A DNA stretch of 64,000 nt from Vibrio bivalvicida (GCF_001399455.2 NZ_LLEI02000020.1:23559-87558), one strand, 5' to 3'. Numbered from the stretch's first letter, positions 16,266-25,815 are shown. The notes: generated by a model from the letters alone, not told the origin. Translations and numbers: made by a program.

Positions 16266-16706
16266 ATGAGTAAAAAATTGAGACTTATTGCACTTTCATC
16301 TTTGATTTTGAGCTTTAACGTCTTTGCTAAGCCTGTTATTGAGCTTTATAAATCGCCTACGTGTGGTTGCTGTAAGGAATGGGCAGCAATTATGGAGAAG
16401 AAAGGCTACGAAGTGAATGTTAACCATGCTCGCGACTGGAGTTATGTCAAACAAGAGTTTGGAATGCCTAGTCAACTGATGTCCTGCCATACAGCTGTCA
16501 TTGATGGATATATGATTGAAGGGCATGTTCCTGAGTCTGATATCAAGCGTTTGCTTGAGGAAAGGCCTGAAAATATTTCAGGAATCGCCGCTCCCGGTAT
16601 GCCGCAGCATTCGCCGGGAATGGCACGACCAGGGCAGGAGTACAAAGGCTTTAACGTGGTGTCTTTTGATAAGACAGGGCAGATGAAACTTTATAATAAG
16701 TACTAA
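16266..16706 (+). CDS. copG: CopG/DUF411 periplasmic copper protein
   Basis: 146 residues with a signal peptide (about 1-21). The thioredoxin-like DUF411 domain has the CGCC motif (Cys33, Cys35, Cys36) after ELYKSPT, a second Cys-His pair at 74-75 (MSCHTAV) and GHVP around 87. CopG proteins of Pseudomonas and Vibrio bind a copper cluster through such residues and are thought to change copper oxidation state. The tail has a Met/Pro/His stretch (GMPQHSPGMARPG). It is the last gene of the copper locus, with a terminator 18 bases beyond the stop. Confidence 0.82.
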   Translation: MSKKLRLIALSSLILSFNVFAKPVIELYKSPTCGCCKEWAAIMEKKGYEVNVNHARDWSYVKQEFGMPSQLMSCHTAVIDGYMIEGHVPESDIKRLLEERPENISGIAAPGMPQHSPGMARPGQEYKGFNVVSFDKTGQMKLYNKY

Positions 16707-16723
16707 AAGTCGATTAAGAAGTT

Positions 16724-16756
16724 GGGCTCTTGAGGTAAGTGCGGAGCCCTTTTGTT
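16724..16756 (+). terminator. terminator of the copper operon
   Basis: GGGCTC (16724-16729) pairs with GAGCCC (16744-16749), followed by TTTTGTTT. It lies directly after copG. Confidence 0.75.
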
Positions 16757-16884
16757 TATTTAAAAGGAGCTCTTGCACTAAATCGAAACGAGTCCGTTAT
16801 TCCGTTGTATCCAAAAAGTTTGCTAAGCGAGACTGGGTTGACCAATGACTAAGTGCCTAGAAAGGAAGGTCTCTTACAATGCTT

Positions 16885-17021
16885 AAAGTTTCAAACTTTA
16901 TTGTCATAATTCTGTTGTGCAGAGAGTTATGGCATTAAGTTAGTTTCAAACTTTATTGTTACCTTCTTTTATCTAGGCTACTTGGTACTAAACTCTACAC
17001 GAGAGAAAAGTTTCAAACTTT
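16885..17021. repeat. three copies of the palindrome AAAGTTTCAAACTTT
   Basis: Copies at 16885-16899 (complete), 16942-16954 (AGTTTCAAACTTT) and 17007-17021 (complete), each followed by TATTGT or TAATGT. Centres are 55 and 67 bases apart. They lie between the convergent copG and TRAP protein genes, in a 359-base stretch with no other gene. Function is unknown. Possibilities are protein-binding sites, a small RNA locus or a dispersed repeat family. Confidence 0.7.
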
Positions 17022-17037
17022 AATGTCCTCCGACAAT

Positions 17038-17064
17038 AAGGGCCGCAAATTGCAGCCCTTTTTG
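17038..17064. terminator. hairpin terminator near the 3' end of the TRAP gene
   Basis: AAGGGCCGCAA pairs with TTGCAGCCCTT (one mismatch) across a one-base centre, followed on the plus strand by TTT. It probably ends leftward transcription from the TRAP gene and may also stop rightward readthrough. Confidence 0.6.
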
Positions 17065-17065
17065 A

Positions 17066-18145
17066 CTAGTGACTTTCTAGATAGGCTTTTGAAGAGATAT
17101 CGGTCCATGCACGTACTTTAGTTAAGTACTGTTTTTGTGACTCAATGATCTCTTTCGCTAATGCGTCGCTGCTGGCTTGCTGTTCAAGTAATTCGGCGGT
17201 TGCTGTTTGCATCGCTTTTAACACTTCTGGTGGGAAATCTCTTACCTTTATATTTGGATACTCAGCACTCATCGTCGCCCAGCTGTTGGCGTTAGCATCG
17301 ACAGCCTGAGTATACATATCAAATGCAGCCACTCTGAATGCGGTTTCTAAGATCGTTTGTAGATCTTTAGGCAGTGAATCCCACTTCTTTTTGTTGACTA
17401 AGAATTGAGTCTCTGAACCAGGTTCGTGCCAAGCAGTATAGTAATATGGGGCGATTTTTTGAAAGCCCATTCTAAGATCAAATGCAGGACCAACCCATTC
17501 CAGTGCGTCAATAGTACCTCTTTCTAATGATGTATACAGTTCACCGGGAGCGATATTGGTTGGTTTGGCGCCTACTTTTGCCATCACTTCACCAGCAAAA
17601 CCAGGAATACGGATTTTGAGACCTTTGAGATCTTCTACTGAATTGATCTCCTTTTTAAACCAGCCACCCATTTGGATATCGGAGTTACCACCGGGGAAGG
17701 AGAGAAGGTTATGTGGAGCGTAGACTTTTTCCATTAGCTCCATACCGCCACCGCGATAAAACCACGCATATTGCTCGGTAGAGATCATGCCAAATGGCAT
17801 AGAGGAGAAGTATAACGTGTTGGGTACTTTACCTTTCCAATAGTAGGAGCTTGAATGACCAAGATCGTATTGCCCAGATTTGACCATATCGAAAATTCCT
17901 AATGGCGCTTTATGCTTATTAGCGGAATCAATGCGGATTTTAAGACGACCGTTAGACATCTGTTCGGCAAGCTTTGCCATGTTTTTGGTTGCATCACCCA
18001 GAATGGGTGTGTTTGGGCCCCAAGTTTCGGCGAGTTTTAAGCGATAAACTTTCTCTGCGGCGATCACGGAAAAAGAGCTGATAGCAAGAGTGAGAGTGAG
18101 CGTTCCTGCTGCTAGTGAGCGCAGTATCTGCTTTGATGGCAACAT
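17066..18145 (-). CDS. TRAP transporter substrate-binding protein (DctP/TakP-like)
   Basis: 359 residues. A signal peptide ends near IAA (about 29). The mature protein shows DctP-family features: KLAETWGPNTPI at the N-terminus, KIRIPGFAGEVMAKVGAKP, and the substrate-site region GTIDALEWVGPAFDLRMGF. The EWVGP stretch resembles TakP-type alpha-keto-acid or carboxylate binders, so an organic-acid ligand is likely. No DctQ or DctM membrane subunits are adjacent on either side, so the protein is an orphan in this window and must work with a distant permease or serve another role. Confidence 0.85.
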   Translation of the reverse strand: MLPSKQILRSLAAGTLTLTLAISSFSVIAAEKVYRLKLAETWGPNTPILGDATKNMAKLAEQMSNGRLKIRIDSANKHKAPLGIFDMVKSGQYDLGHSSSYYWKGKVPNTLYFSSMPFGMISTEQYAWFYRGGGMELMEKVYAPHNLLSFPGGNSDIQMGGWFKKEINSVEDLKGLKIRIPGFAGEVMAKVGAKPTNIAPGELYTSLERGTIDALEWVGPAFDLRMGFQKIAPYYYTAWHEPGSETQFLVNKKKWDSLPKDLQTILETAFRVAAFDMYTQAVDANANSWATMSAEYPNIKVRDFPPEVLKAMQTATAELLEQQASSDALAKEIIESQKQYLTKVRAWTDISSKAYLESH

Positions 18146-18364
18146 AGCTAGGCGACTTCCTTATTGTGGTGTTTTGTTATCTCACCTAGCTTTTATCTTG
18201 TTGTTTTTTTCGTCAATCTCATTTTTAACTGATCCTGAACGTAATTTTGGTTTTCTATCTCTATTAATATGTTACCAGCCAGTTTATTTCCCTAGACGTA
18301 AAGGTCGCTTCTATTGTAATCGAGCGAATAGTGAGGTGTTGTAAGCAGATAATCTGGATAACAA

Positions 18365-18391
18365 AAGTGCTGCCTTGGTCACGCAGCACTT
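18365..18391 (-). terminator. terminator of olsF
   Basis: AAGTGCTGC and GCAGCACTT pair over nine bases. Reading leftward the stem is followed by TTTTGTT. It lies 25 bases beyond the olsF stop. Confidence 0.75.
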
Positions 18392-18415
18392 AGGGAATAG
18401 GGAGGTGATGATTTT

Positions 18416-20173
18416 CTAGATCTCAATATAATGGGATTTTAAGTAAGCCTCAGCTTGGTTAGCACCCATATATCTCGCTAAGGTTTTGAGTGGTACATCT
18501 CTTAGATCAACCATGATCAAGCCATCAAGTGCGTTATTAAAAGCTGGATCAACATTAAAGGATACTAGCTTTCCATTTAACCCAAGGTATTGCCTCAATA
18601 AAACAGGCACGCCTTTGCCTTCATCAATTCTGGCAATCACTCGCGACAAAAGTTGTAGGTCTGCTAGGGCGGTGAGCATGCTAGTGTTCCAGTTTTGATT
18701 GGTACTTGGTAATGGATTGGATGGGGTGACAAACTCGGCCTTTTGGGCGTCATAGTGATGGAGCGTCATCGTTTGTGCAAGAAGTTGTCTCGCTTGGTCG
18801 CTGTAGTCGTTACTGATACTCACAGGTCCAAATAAGTGAGTATATTCTGGGTGCTTCTGAACATATGCTGCGATTCCTTTCCAAAGCAACAGCAACGGAG
18901 CCATGCTTTTTTGATACTTCTCATCGATCACTGAACGCCCCATTTCTATTGATTTACCCATAGTGTCGATAAAAGGCTGCTCAAAGTTAAACAAGGTTCG
19001 TGAATACAAGCCCTTAATTCCGTGTTTACTAATGAGTTTATCGACCAATCCGAGACGATAAGCGCCAACTAGACACCGATTATCCCGATCCCAGATAAAC
19101 AGATGTAAATAATCACGATCAAACTCATCGAGATCAAGATCTAGGCCTGTTCCTTCACCGACTTGGCGAAAATTGTGCTCTCTGAGTCGCCCTATTTCAT
19201 GCATTAACGATGGGATATGATCGGCTGTAGTGCAGTAAACATCAAATTCTGCGCTTGAAAGCATTAAATGATCTTTGGGCAAGCCATCTAGATCCGCTTC
19301 AATATCTTTAATTGGTAGTGGTTCGGCAATTGGTAAAACAGAGCCAGAGTGAGAAAGCTGGTGTTGAATGAGTGTACTACTTTGCAAAAGGTAGGTGTTT
19401 AACCTGAGGTAATTGACGATCTGTGTATCGGTGAGACCGTTCACTTCTTTATACTTAATTGCTGAGCCGATAGAGATCTGAATTTGCTGGTTTGATTTAT
19501 TGAGTAGCTCTCGGCCAAGCATCAAGGTACGTAATAGTGGGTGTACTTTACCTGCAAGATAAAAGCGTTGTGAGTTCTGACCGTCAATAAAGGTGGGAAT
19601 AGTTGTTGCGCGAGCCTTGCGGATCAAACTGCTGACGGAGCGGCTCCACTCTTTATCTTCAAGACGAAGTGCTTTCCTATCCACAAGCTGTGATACTTCT
19701 CCGGCAGGAAACAGTAATAATAGCCCGCCTTCACTTAAATGCTGGTGTGCTTTTCGAAGGGCTTTTAGATTGGCTTTATGCGCATTCTGTCCTTCGAATA
19801 CATCGACGCCAATAAAGAGCTCATCAAGTTCAGGAACCGTTTTTAGGTATTGATTGGCTAGGATCTGAACATCACTTCTTATTTGAAGGAGCAGCTCGGC
19901 AAGAATCACGCCCTCGACACAACCTAGCGGATGGTTGGCGACAATCACAGTAGAACCCGATTGTGGAATATGGCTTAGCGAACCTTTGCACACCTGGTAG
20001 TCAATACCGAGTACTTCAAGAGTGAAGCGAAGAAAGGCTTGAGTATTACAGCCAGCAGGGCGCTGAGCATAAAATTTATCGAGCTTATTGAGACCAGTTG
20101 CCCATTCAGTAAAGCTCTCTCCTAAGCGAAATGGGGTTTTTTTCGGTAAACGAAACGGACTAGAAACTTCCAT
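18416..20173 (-). CDS. olsF: bifunctional ornithine lipid synthase OlsF-type
   Basis: 585 residues in two domains. Residues 1-270 form a PlsC-like O-acyltransferase with ANHPLGCVEG at 79-88 and LLLFPAGEVS further on. Residues about 300-480 form a GNAT-like domain of the kind annotated as haemolysin (FIWDRDNRCLVGAYRLG, GRSVIDEKYQ), equivalent to OlsB. Fusion in this order is typical of OlsF, which makes ornithine lipids by adding two acyl groups to ornithine at the inner membrane; a Vibrio cholerae homologue long annotated as a putative haemolysin has this role. Ornithine lipids often replace phospholipids under phosphate shortage, and a weak Pho-box-like sequence lies upstream. Confidence 0.75.
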   Translation of the reverse strand: MEVSSPFRLPKKTPFRLGESFTEWATGLNKLDKFYAQRPAGCNTQAFLRFTLEVLGIDYQVCKGSLSHIPQSGSTVIVANHPLGCVEGVILAELLLQIRSDVQILANQYLKTVPELDELFIGVDVFEGQNAHKANLKALRKAHQHLSEGGLLLLFPAGEVSQLVDRKALRLEDKEWSRSVSSLIRKARATTIPTFIDGQNSQRFYLAGKVHPLLRTLMLGRELLNKSNQQIQISIGSAIKYKEVNGLTDTQIVNYLRLNTYLLQSSTLIQHQLSHSGSVLPIAEPLPIKDIEADLDGLPKDHLMLSSAEFDVYCTTADHIPSLMHEIGRLREHNFRQVGEGTGLDLDLDEFDRDYLHLFIWDRDNRCLVGAYRLGLVDKLISKHGIKGLYSRTLFNFEQPFIDTMGKSIEMGRSVIDEKYQKSMAPLLLLWKGIAAYVQKHPEYTHLFGPVSISNDYSDQARQLLAQTMTLHHYDAQKAEFVTPSNPLPSTNQNWNTSMLTALADLQLLSRVIARIDEGKGVPVLLRQYLGLNGKLVSFNVDPAFNNALDGLIMVDLRDVPLKTLARYMGANQAEAYLKSHYIEI

Positions 20174-20521
20174 AGCATCCTCAAAATGGTAGTGGTTCGA
20201 AATGAGGATAGGTATGGGATGTTGCAGAAAGGCTTCAGCGAGATGAGAGTTAGATGATCACCTTATGACGTTTTGATTACCAAAGGCTAATTAGAGAAGG
20301 AATTTGCCAAAGCATGTAACAATGAATTATTTAGGTATTCTAAAATCCATATTGCTCGCAAAATGTACTGTCGTGATATCAAATCTCAATCTTTAGTGCT
20401 AGGTTTAAATTGCGGGTATGGTTATATAGTACGTTAGAGCACAAAGACTTGTCGTCTAGTAACCTGTCAAGTTGCCTTCGTTTATGCTGATCTGGAAATC
20501 TCTCGTTATTATATAGAGGGA
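20174..20521. other. intergenic region between olsF and ispB
   Basis: About 350 bases between the olsF start and the ispB terminator. Apart from the Pho-box-like site at 20254-20271 I see no gene, RNA or repeat in it. Confidence 0.5.
20254..20271 (-). promoter_or_regulatory. possible Pho box upstream of olsF
   Basis: The minus strand reads ACGTCATAAGGTGATCAT. It keeps GTCAT and TCAT half-sites 11 bases apart and the central ATAA of the CTGTCATAAA-type PhoB site, but agrees at only about 11 of 18 positions. It lies about 80 bases before the olsF start. The call rests mainly on known phosphate control of ornithine lipids. Confidence 0.25.
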
Positions 20522-20545
20522 AACGGGAACCACTTGGTTCCCGTT
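20522..20545 (-). terminator. terminator of ispB
   Basis: AACGGGAACCA pairs with TGGTTCCCGTT over eleven bases with a minimal loop, 29 bases beyond the ispB stop. Confidence 0.7.
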
Positions 20546-20573
20546 GTTGTATGTGCGATTTCTGTTTTGCGAG

Positions 20574-21545
20574 TTAGCTAGTGCGGTGTACTGCCATATG
20601 CGCAAGGGTAATCAAAGCTTGCTTGTATTCTGAATCTTCTAATACGCTTAATTCAGCAATCGCGTTGTCTGCTTCTTGATAGGCTTTTTGACGAGTGTAT
20701 TCAAGGGAGCCAGTCTGCTCCATCGCTTCAAGAATTTCGTTCAAACGTTGCATACCATTGGCTTTTTCAATAGCTTCGCGAATCATTTCGGTCTGTTGTG
20801 GAGAACCGTTTTGCATTGCATAGAGAAGAGGAAGGGTTGGCTTTCCTTCCGCGAGATCATCTCCCACGTTTTTGCCCATCTCTTTGCCATCTGACGTGTA
20901 GTCCATCACATCATCAATCAGTTGGAACGCAGTACCGAGATATTTACCATAGTTCTGTAAGGCAAGCTCTACTTCTTCAGGGGCTTCATTCAAGATCGCT
21001 CCAATTTGAGTAGCGGCTTCGAATAAGCGGGCAGTCTTAGAGTAGATAACTTGCATGTAACTTTGTTCGGTAGTGTTAGGATCATTGCAGTTCATCAATT
21101 GCTGCACTTCACCTTCAGCAATGACGTTTACAGCGTCACTCATTAGCTTGAGGATCTTTAATGATCCTAGCTCTGTCATCATTTGAAAGGACCGAGTGTA
21201 TATAAAGTCACCAACTAATACGCTAGCGGCATTACCGAACGCCGCATTGGCGGTAGCTTTACCACGGCGCATATCTGATTCATCGACCACATCATCATGC
21301 AGCAGCGTCGCGGTATGAATGAATTCAATAAAGGCGGCTGCTGTTGTGTGAGCCTCTCCTTTGTAGCCCAGCGCTTTCGCTGATAATACAGCTAAAAGAG
21401 GGCGTATACGCTTACCACCACCACTAACGATGTAGAAACCCAGTTGATTGATTAAAGAGACATCAGAGTTGAGCTGAGCGTGAATTGTTTCATTCACTTT
21501 TGCCATGTCATCGGCGGTGAGCGCTTGGATAGCTTTAAAATCCAT
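20574..21545 (-). CDS. ispB: octaprenyl diphosphate synthase
   Basis: 323 residues from ATG 21545; the upstream frame lacks family similarity. The two aspartate-rich motifs of trans-prenyl synthases are present: LLHDDVVDE near 83-91 and LIDDVMDY near 210-217, with GKRIRP near 47-52. It condenses IPP units onto FPP to make the ubiquinone and menaquinone side chain. It is divergent from rplU-rpmA-obgE, as in other gammaproteobacteria. Confidence 0.93.
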   Translation of the reverse strand: MDFKAIQALTADDMAKVNETIHAQLNSDVSLINQLGFYIVSGGGKRIRPLLAVLSAKALGYKGEAHTTAAAFIEFIHTATLLHDDVVDESDMRRGKATANAAFGNAASVLVGDFIYTRSFQMMTELGSLKILKLMSDAVNVIAEGEVQQLMNCNDPNTTEQSYMQVIYSKTARLFEAATQIGAILNEAPEEVELALQNYGKYLGTAFQLIDDVMDYTSDGKEMGKNVGDDLAEGKPTLPLLYAMQNGSPQQTEMIREAIEKANGMQRLNEILEAMEQTGSLEYTRQKAYQEADNAIAELSVLEDSEYKQALITLAHMAVHRTS

Positions 21546-21702
21546 TGTAATTCCGGCTGAAGTTAGAACGAGTAAGGTATTCTTATCTGTTTTAATTGCT
21601 GAATAATACACTAAAAAACGTTGATTAATACATGGTTAAAGGGCATCATCTGGGCACTTTTCATTGGCGATTAGCTTTTCGCCAATTTTTTCAAAATATG
21701 GC

Positions 21703-21731
21703 TTGTCATAGGTGCGACCTTTCTGTAGAAT
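21703..21731 (+). promoter_or_regulatory. sigma-70 promoter of rplU-rpmA
   Basis: TTGTCA (21703-21708), a 17-base spacer and TAGAAT (21726-21731) make a strong consensus promoter. The predicted transcript starts near 21738, about 75 bases before rplU. Confidence 0.7.
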
Positions 21732-21758
21732 CTGCGCCCTATTGATGATTAGTTTAGC

Positions 21759-21794
21759 GCACACCCTTGATGCTCAAATAGCATACGGCTGTGC
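21759..21794 (+). promoter_or_regulatory. leader hairpin in the rplU mRNA
   Basis: GCACA (21759-21763) pairs with TGTGC (21790-21794), and inside it ATGCT (21770-21774) pairs with AGCAT (21780-21784) around a CAAAT loop. The structure lies wholly in the predicted 5' leader, eight bases before GGAG. It is a candidate autoregulatory ribosomal-protein leader. Confidence 0.45.
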
Positions 21795-21813
21795 GGAAAA
21801 AGCGGAGTAAGAT

Positions 21814-22125
21814 ATGTACGCTGTTTTCCAATCTGGTGGTAAACAACACCGTGTAAGCGAAGGTCAAACCCTTCGTTTAGAGAAATTAGACGTTGAAACT
21901 GGCGCAACTGTTGAATTTGATAAAGTTCTTCTTGTTGCTAACGGTGAAGAAATTAAAGTAGGTGCTCCTCTAGTAGAGGGCGGTAAAGTAGTTGCTGAAG
22001 TTGTACAACACGGTCGTGGCGATAAAGTTAAAATCGTTAAGTTCCGTCGTCGTAAGCACTCTCGTAAGCAACAAGGTCACCGTCAGTGGTTCACGGAAGT
22101 GAAAATCACTGGTATCAACGCTTAA
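21814..22125 (+). CDS. rplU: 50S ribosomal protein L21
   Basis: 103 residues, the usual length. The N-terminal [18 protein letters not shown] and the basic loop [16 protein letters not shown] are typical of L21, which binds 23S rRNA. First gene of the rplU-rpmA operon, behind a strong sigma-70 promoter; GGAG precedes the start. rpmA follows after 20 bases. Confidence 0.98.
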   Translation: MYAVFQSGGKQHRVSEGQTLRLEKLDVETGATVEFDKVLLVANGEEIKVGAPLVEGGKVVAEVVQHGRGDKVKIVKFRRRKHSRKQQGHRQWFTEVKITGINA

Positions 22126-22145
22126 TCGATTAGGAGAGTTTAACA

Positions 22146-22403
22146 ATGGCACACAAAAAAGCTGGTGGTTCTACTCGTAACGGCCGCGATTCAGAAAGCA
22201 AACGTCTAGGTGTTAAGCGTTTCGGTGGTGAATCTGTTCTTGCAGGTAACATCATCGTTCGTCAACGTGGTACTAAGTTCCACGCTGGTACTAACGTAGG
22301 CATCGGTAAAGACCACACTCTATTCGCTCTTACTGAAGGTAAAGTGAAGTTCGAAGTGAAAGGTCCTAAAAACCGTAAATTCGTTAGCATCGAAGCTGAG
22401 TAA
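22146..22403 (+). CDS. rpmA: 50S ribosomal protein L27
   Basis: 85 residues. The N-terminal [20 protein letters not shown] reaches the peptidyl-transferase centre in known structures. [21 protein letters not shown] is the family signature. GGAGAG precedes the start. A terminator follows, so obgE has its own promoter or depends on readthrough. Confidence 0.98.
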   Translation: MAHKKAGGSTRNGRDSESKRLGVKRFGGESVLAGNIIVRQRGTKFHAGTNVGIGKDHTLFALTEGKVKFEVKGPKNRKFVSIEAE

Positions 22404-22451
22404 TTAAACCTAGTTTAATTACTCTATTAGCTTTCAAGCTGAATTCAAAAG

Positions 22452-22476
22452 CCCTGCCGATTCGGCGGGGTTTTTT
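22452..22476 (+). terminator. terminator of rplU-rpmA
   Basis: CCCTGCCGA pairs with TCGGCGGGG, followed by TTTTTT. Confidence 0.85.
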
Positions 22477-22687
22477 ATTTATGGTGCCAAACAGTTGCTT
22501 GGAAAAAGGAATAGATACTAAGGCACTTTGAAAAAAGTCCCTCATTATATATTCCTAAGTGGCAGAACGGTCTCAGTTTACGGGTGATCGATCTGAAATT
22601 GGAATCTGCTAGAATTTATATCATTCGGTCATGTACTGAGATGATATTTGCAACGCAGCTACGACAAGTAGCACAAGGGCGGAGTAA

Positions 22688-23863
<1,176 letters not shown>

Positions 23864-23880
23864 CAGTACATAAAATTCAT

Positions 23881-23909
23881 AGCCGCAATATCTATTGCGG
23901 CTTTTTTGT
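23881..23909 (+). terminator. terminator of obgE
   Basis: AGCCGCAAT and ATTGCGGCT pair with a four-base loop, followed by TTTTTGTG. Confidence 0.85.
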
Positions 23910-23978
23910 GTCTAAATCAAATCATGCCTGAGCATTTGTCTGCAAAATAGGTGCATTCTAAAGGAGTAGGATAGAATC

Positions 23979-24746
23979 ATGGCATCCAAACAACGAGCCG
24001 TTTCTCGTTTAATCGCCCAAGCTGGGCAAATGCTTTTGGCTCATGGTGCTGAAAGTACGTTGGTTGGCGATCTTATGCGTCGCTTCGGCTTCGCCGCCGG
24101 AATGAATGAAGTCGAAGTTTCACTATCAGCCAGTTCATTGGTGGTCACCACGGTTTATCAAGAGCACTGCATTACAACTGCTCGCCGTTGCCCTGATCGA
24201 GGCATCAACATGCAGGCAATTACGCAGGTACAACGAATCTGCATTATGCTCGAACGTGGTATTATCGACTATTCTATGGCGCAGCAGCAGCTTGATAAGA
24301 TTAGTCCTGAGCGTTACAACCGTTGGTTGGTAGTGTTTATGATTGGATTGTCATGTGCCGCATTTAGCCGTTTGGCCGGGGGAGATTGGGTTGTGTTTAC
24401 TATGACCTTTATTGCCTCTTCGGTTGGTATGGTGGTTAGACAGGAAATTGGCCATCGCCACTTCAATCCATTGATGAATTTTACTGCTACGGCATTTGTG
24501 ACCACTGTTGTTTCAGCACAAGCCGTTATCTATGAACTGGGTAACTCTCCTTCACTGGTAATGGCCTCCTCCGTTCTGATGCTCGTCCCTGGTTTTCCTT
24601 TGATCAACTCTGTAGCGGATATGCTCAAAGGCTACATCAATATGGGTATAGCACGCTTTGTTATGGCCAGTTTACTGACATTGGCGACAAGTCTGGGTAT
24701 CGTCGCAGCGATGAGCTTGGTTGGTGTTTGGGGGTGGGTGGCATGA
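23979..24746 (+). CDS. yjjP: ThrE-family exporter subunit YjjP
   Basis: 255 residues. A soluble N-terminal segment (about 1-110, LMRRFGFAAGMNEVEVSLS) precedes about five membrane helices, the DUF1212/ThrE layout. Length matches E. coli YjjP. YjjP and YjjB together are reported to export succinate, and relatives export threonine or serine; the substrate here is not evident. The stop overlaps the yjjB start as ATGA, so the two subunits are coupled. Confidence 0.8.
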   Translation: MASKQRAVSRLIAQAGQMLLAHGAESTLVGDLMRRFGFAAGMNEVEVSLSASSLVVTTVYQEHCITTARRCPDRGINMQAITQVQRICIMLERGIIDYSMAQQQLDKISPERYNRWLVVFMIGLSCAAFSRLAGGDWVVFTMTFIASSVGMVVRQEIGHRHFNPLMNFTATAFVTTVVSAQAVIYELGNSPSLVMASSVLMLVPGFPLINSVADMLKGYINMGIARFVMASLLTLATSLGIVAAMSLVGVWGWVA

Positions 24747-25216
24747 TCTCATTGGATCTTTTACTAGGCTTGCTCAATGACATGCTGTTTGCTGCTATCC
24801 CCGCAGTTGGTTTTGCATTAGTGTTCAATGTTCCACACAAGGCCTTAATCTATTGTACATTAGGCGGTGCTATTGGTCATGGCTCGCGTTACTTGATGAT
24901 GCATTTCGGTATTCCCATTGAGTGGGCAACTTTCTTCGCGGCAATAATCGTTAGTATGGTCGGTATTCATTGGTCGGCACGCTTTTTAGCACACCCGAAA
25001 GTGTTTACCGTTGCTGCGCTAATTCCTATGGTTCCAGGTGTCTTCGCCTTTAAAGCTATGATTGCCTTGGTAGAGCTTAACCATAGAGGTTACAGTCCTG
25101 AGCTCGTCGCTATGTTGATGGAGAATTTCCTCAAAGCGATGTTTATTATTGCTGGACTCGCTGTTGGCTTAGCTATGCCGGGCTTGCTATTCTATCGCCG
25201 TAAACCCATTGTATAG
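24743..25216 (+). CDS. yjjB: ThrE-family exporter subunit YjjB
   Basis: 157 residues from ATG 24743, overlapping the yjjP stop by four bases. Four to five hydrophobic helices carry typical ThrE second-half motifs (AAIPAVGFALVFNVP, PMVPGVFAFKAM). It completes the split exporter with YjjP. folA follows after 17 bases. Confidence 0.8.
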   Translation: MISLDLLLGLLNDMLFAAIPAVGFALVFNVPHKALIYCTLGGAIGHGSRYLMMHFGIPIEWATFFAAIIVSMVGIHWSARFLAHPKVFTVAALIPMVPGVFAFKAMIALVELNHRGYSPELVAMLMENFLKAMFIIAGLAVGLAMPGLLFYRRKPIV

Positions 25217-25233
25217 AACCTTAGGAGTAGTGA

Positions 25234-25719
25234 ATGATCATTAGTATGGTCGCCGCAATGGCACAGGATCGAATTATCGGAAAAGACAATCAAATGCCGT
25301 GGCACCTTCCTGCTGATTTCGCTTGGTTTAAGCGCTGTACTATGGGGAAACCTGTAGTAATGGGACGTAAAACCTACGATTCGATTGGGCGCCCGCTGCC
25401 AGGTAGGAAGAATATTGTGATCAGCCGTGATACATCTCTAGTGATTGAAGGCGTTACTACAGTAACTTCTATTGAAGAAGCACTACAAACCGCTGGAGGT
25501 GTGGAGGAGGTAATGATTATTGGTGGTGGAACCATCTATCAAGCTTGCCTACCGTATGTACATAAGCTTTACGTAACTTACATCGAAGCACAAGTTGAAG
25601 GCGATACTCAGTTCCCAGCATGGAGTGATGAGTTTTCTGAAATCTACTCTGAAAGCTATGCTGCGGACGAGAAGAATGCTTATGATATGCGTTTTGTAGT
25701 TTTGGAGAGGAAGAACTAA
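25234..25719 (+). CDS. folA: dihydrofolate reductase
   Basis: 161 residues. Family motifs are IISMVAAMAQDRIIGKDN, MPWHLPADFAWFK with the substrate acidic residue, VMGRKTYDSIGRPLPGR (NADPH site) and IIGGGTIY. It reduces dihydrofolate to tetrahydrofolate and is the trimethoprim target. TTAGGAG precedes the start. It is the chromosomal type, not a plasmid dfr allele. Confidence 0.97.
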   Translation: MIISMVAAMAQDRIIGKDNQMPWHLPADFAWFKRCTMGKPVVMGRKTYDSIGRPLPGRKNIVISRDTSLVIEGVTTVTSIEEALQTAGGVEEVMIIGGGTIYQACLPYVHKLYVTYIEAQVEGDTQFPAWSDEFSEIYSESYAADEKNAYDMRFVVLERKN

Positions 25720-25772
25720 GTTCACGTCAATACTACGGAAAACTAGAGTTGATTTCTACAGCTGACACAATT

Positions 25773-25815
25773 CTAGTTTTCTAGTTTTCTAGTTTTCTAG
25801 TTTTCTAGTTTTCTA
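25773..25815. repeat. octanucleotide tandem repeat CTAGTTTT
   Basis: Five perfect copies of CTAGTTTT and a partial sixth lie between the convergent folA and apaH genes. The apaH stop codon (25797-25799) and its last four codons fall inside the repeat. The unit differs at two positions from the repeat at 57683. Confidence 0.95.

Noticed and set aside
16885..17021. Three short repeats with spacers, CRISPR-like at first sight
   Set aside because: Repeats are 13-15 bases and palindromic, only three copies, spacers unequal (42 and 52 bases), and no cas genes nearby.
25773..25815. CTAGTTTT array as a CRISPR or attachment site
   Set aside because: Direct tandem array without spacers; a simple octanucleotide repeat.
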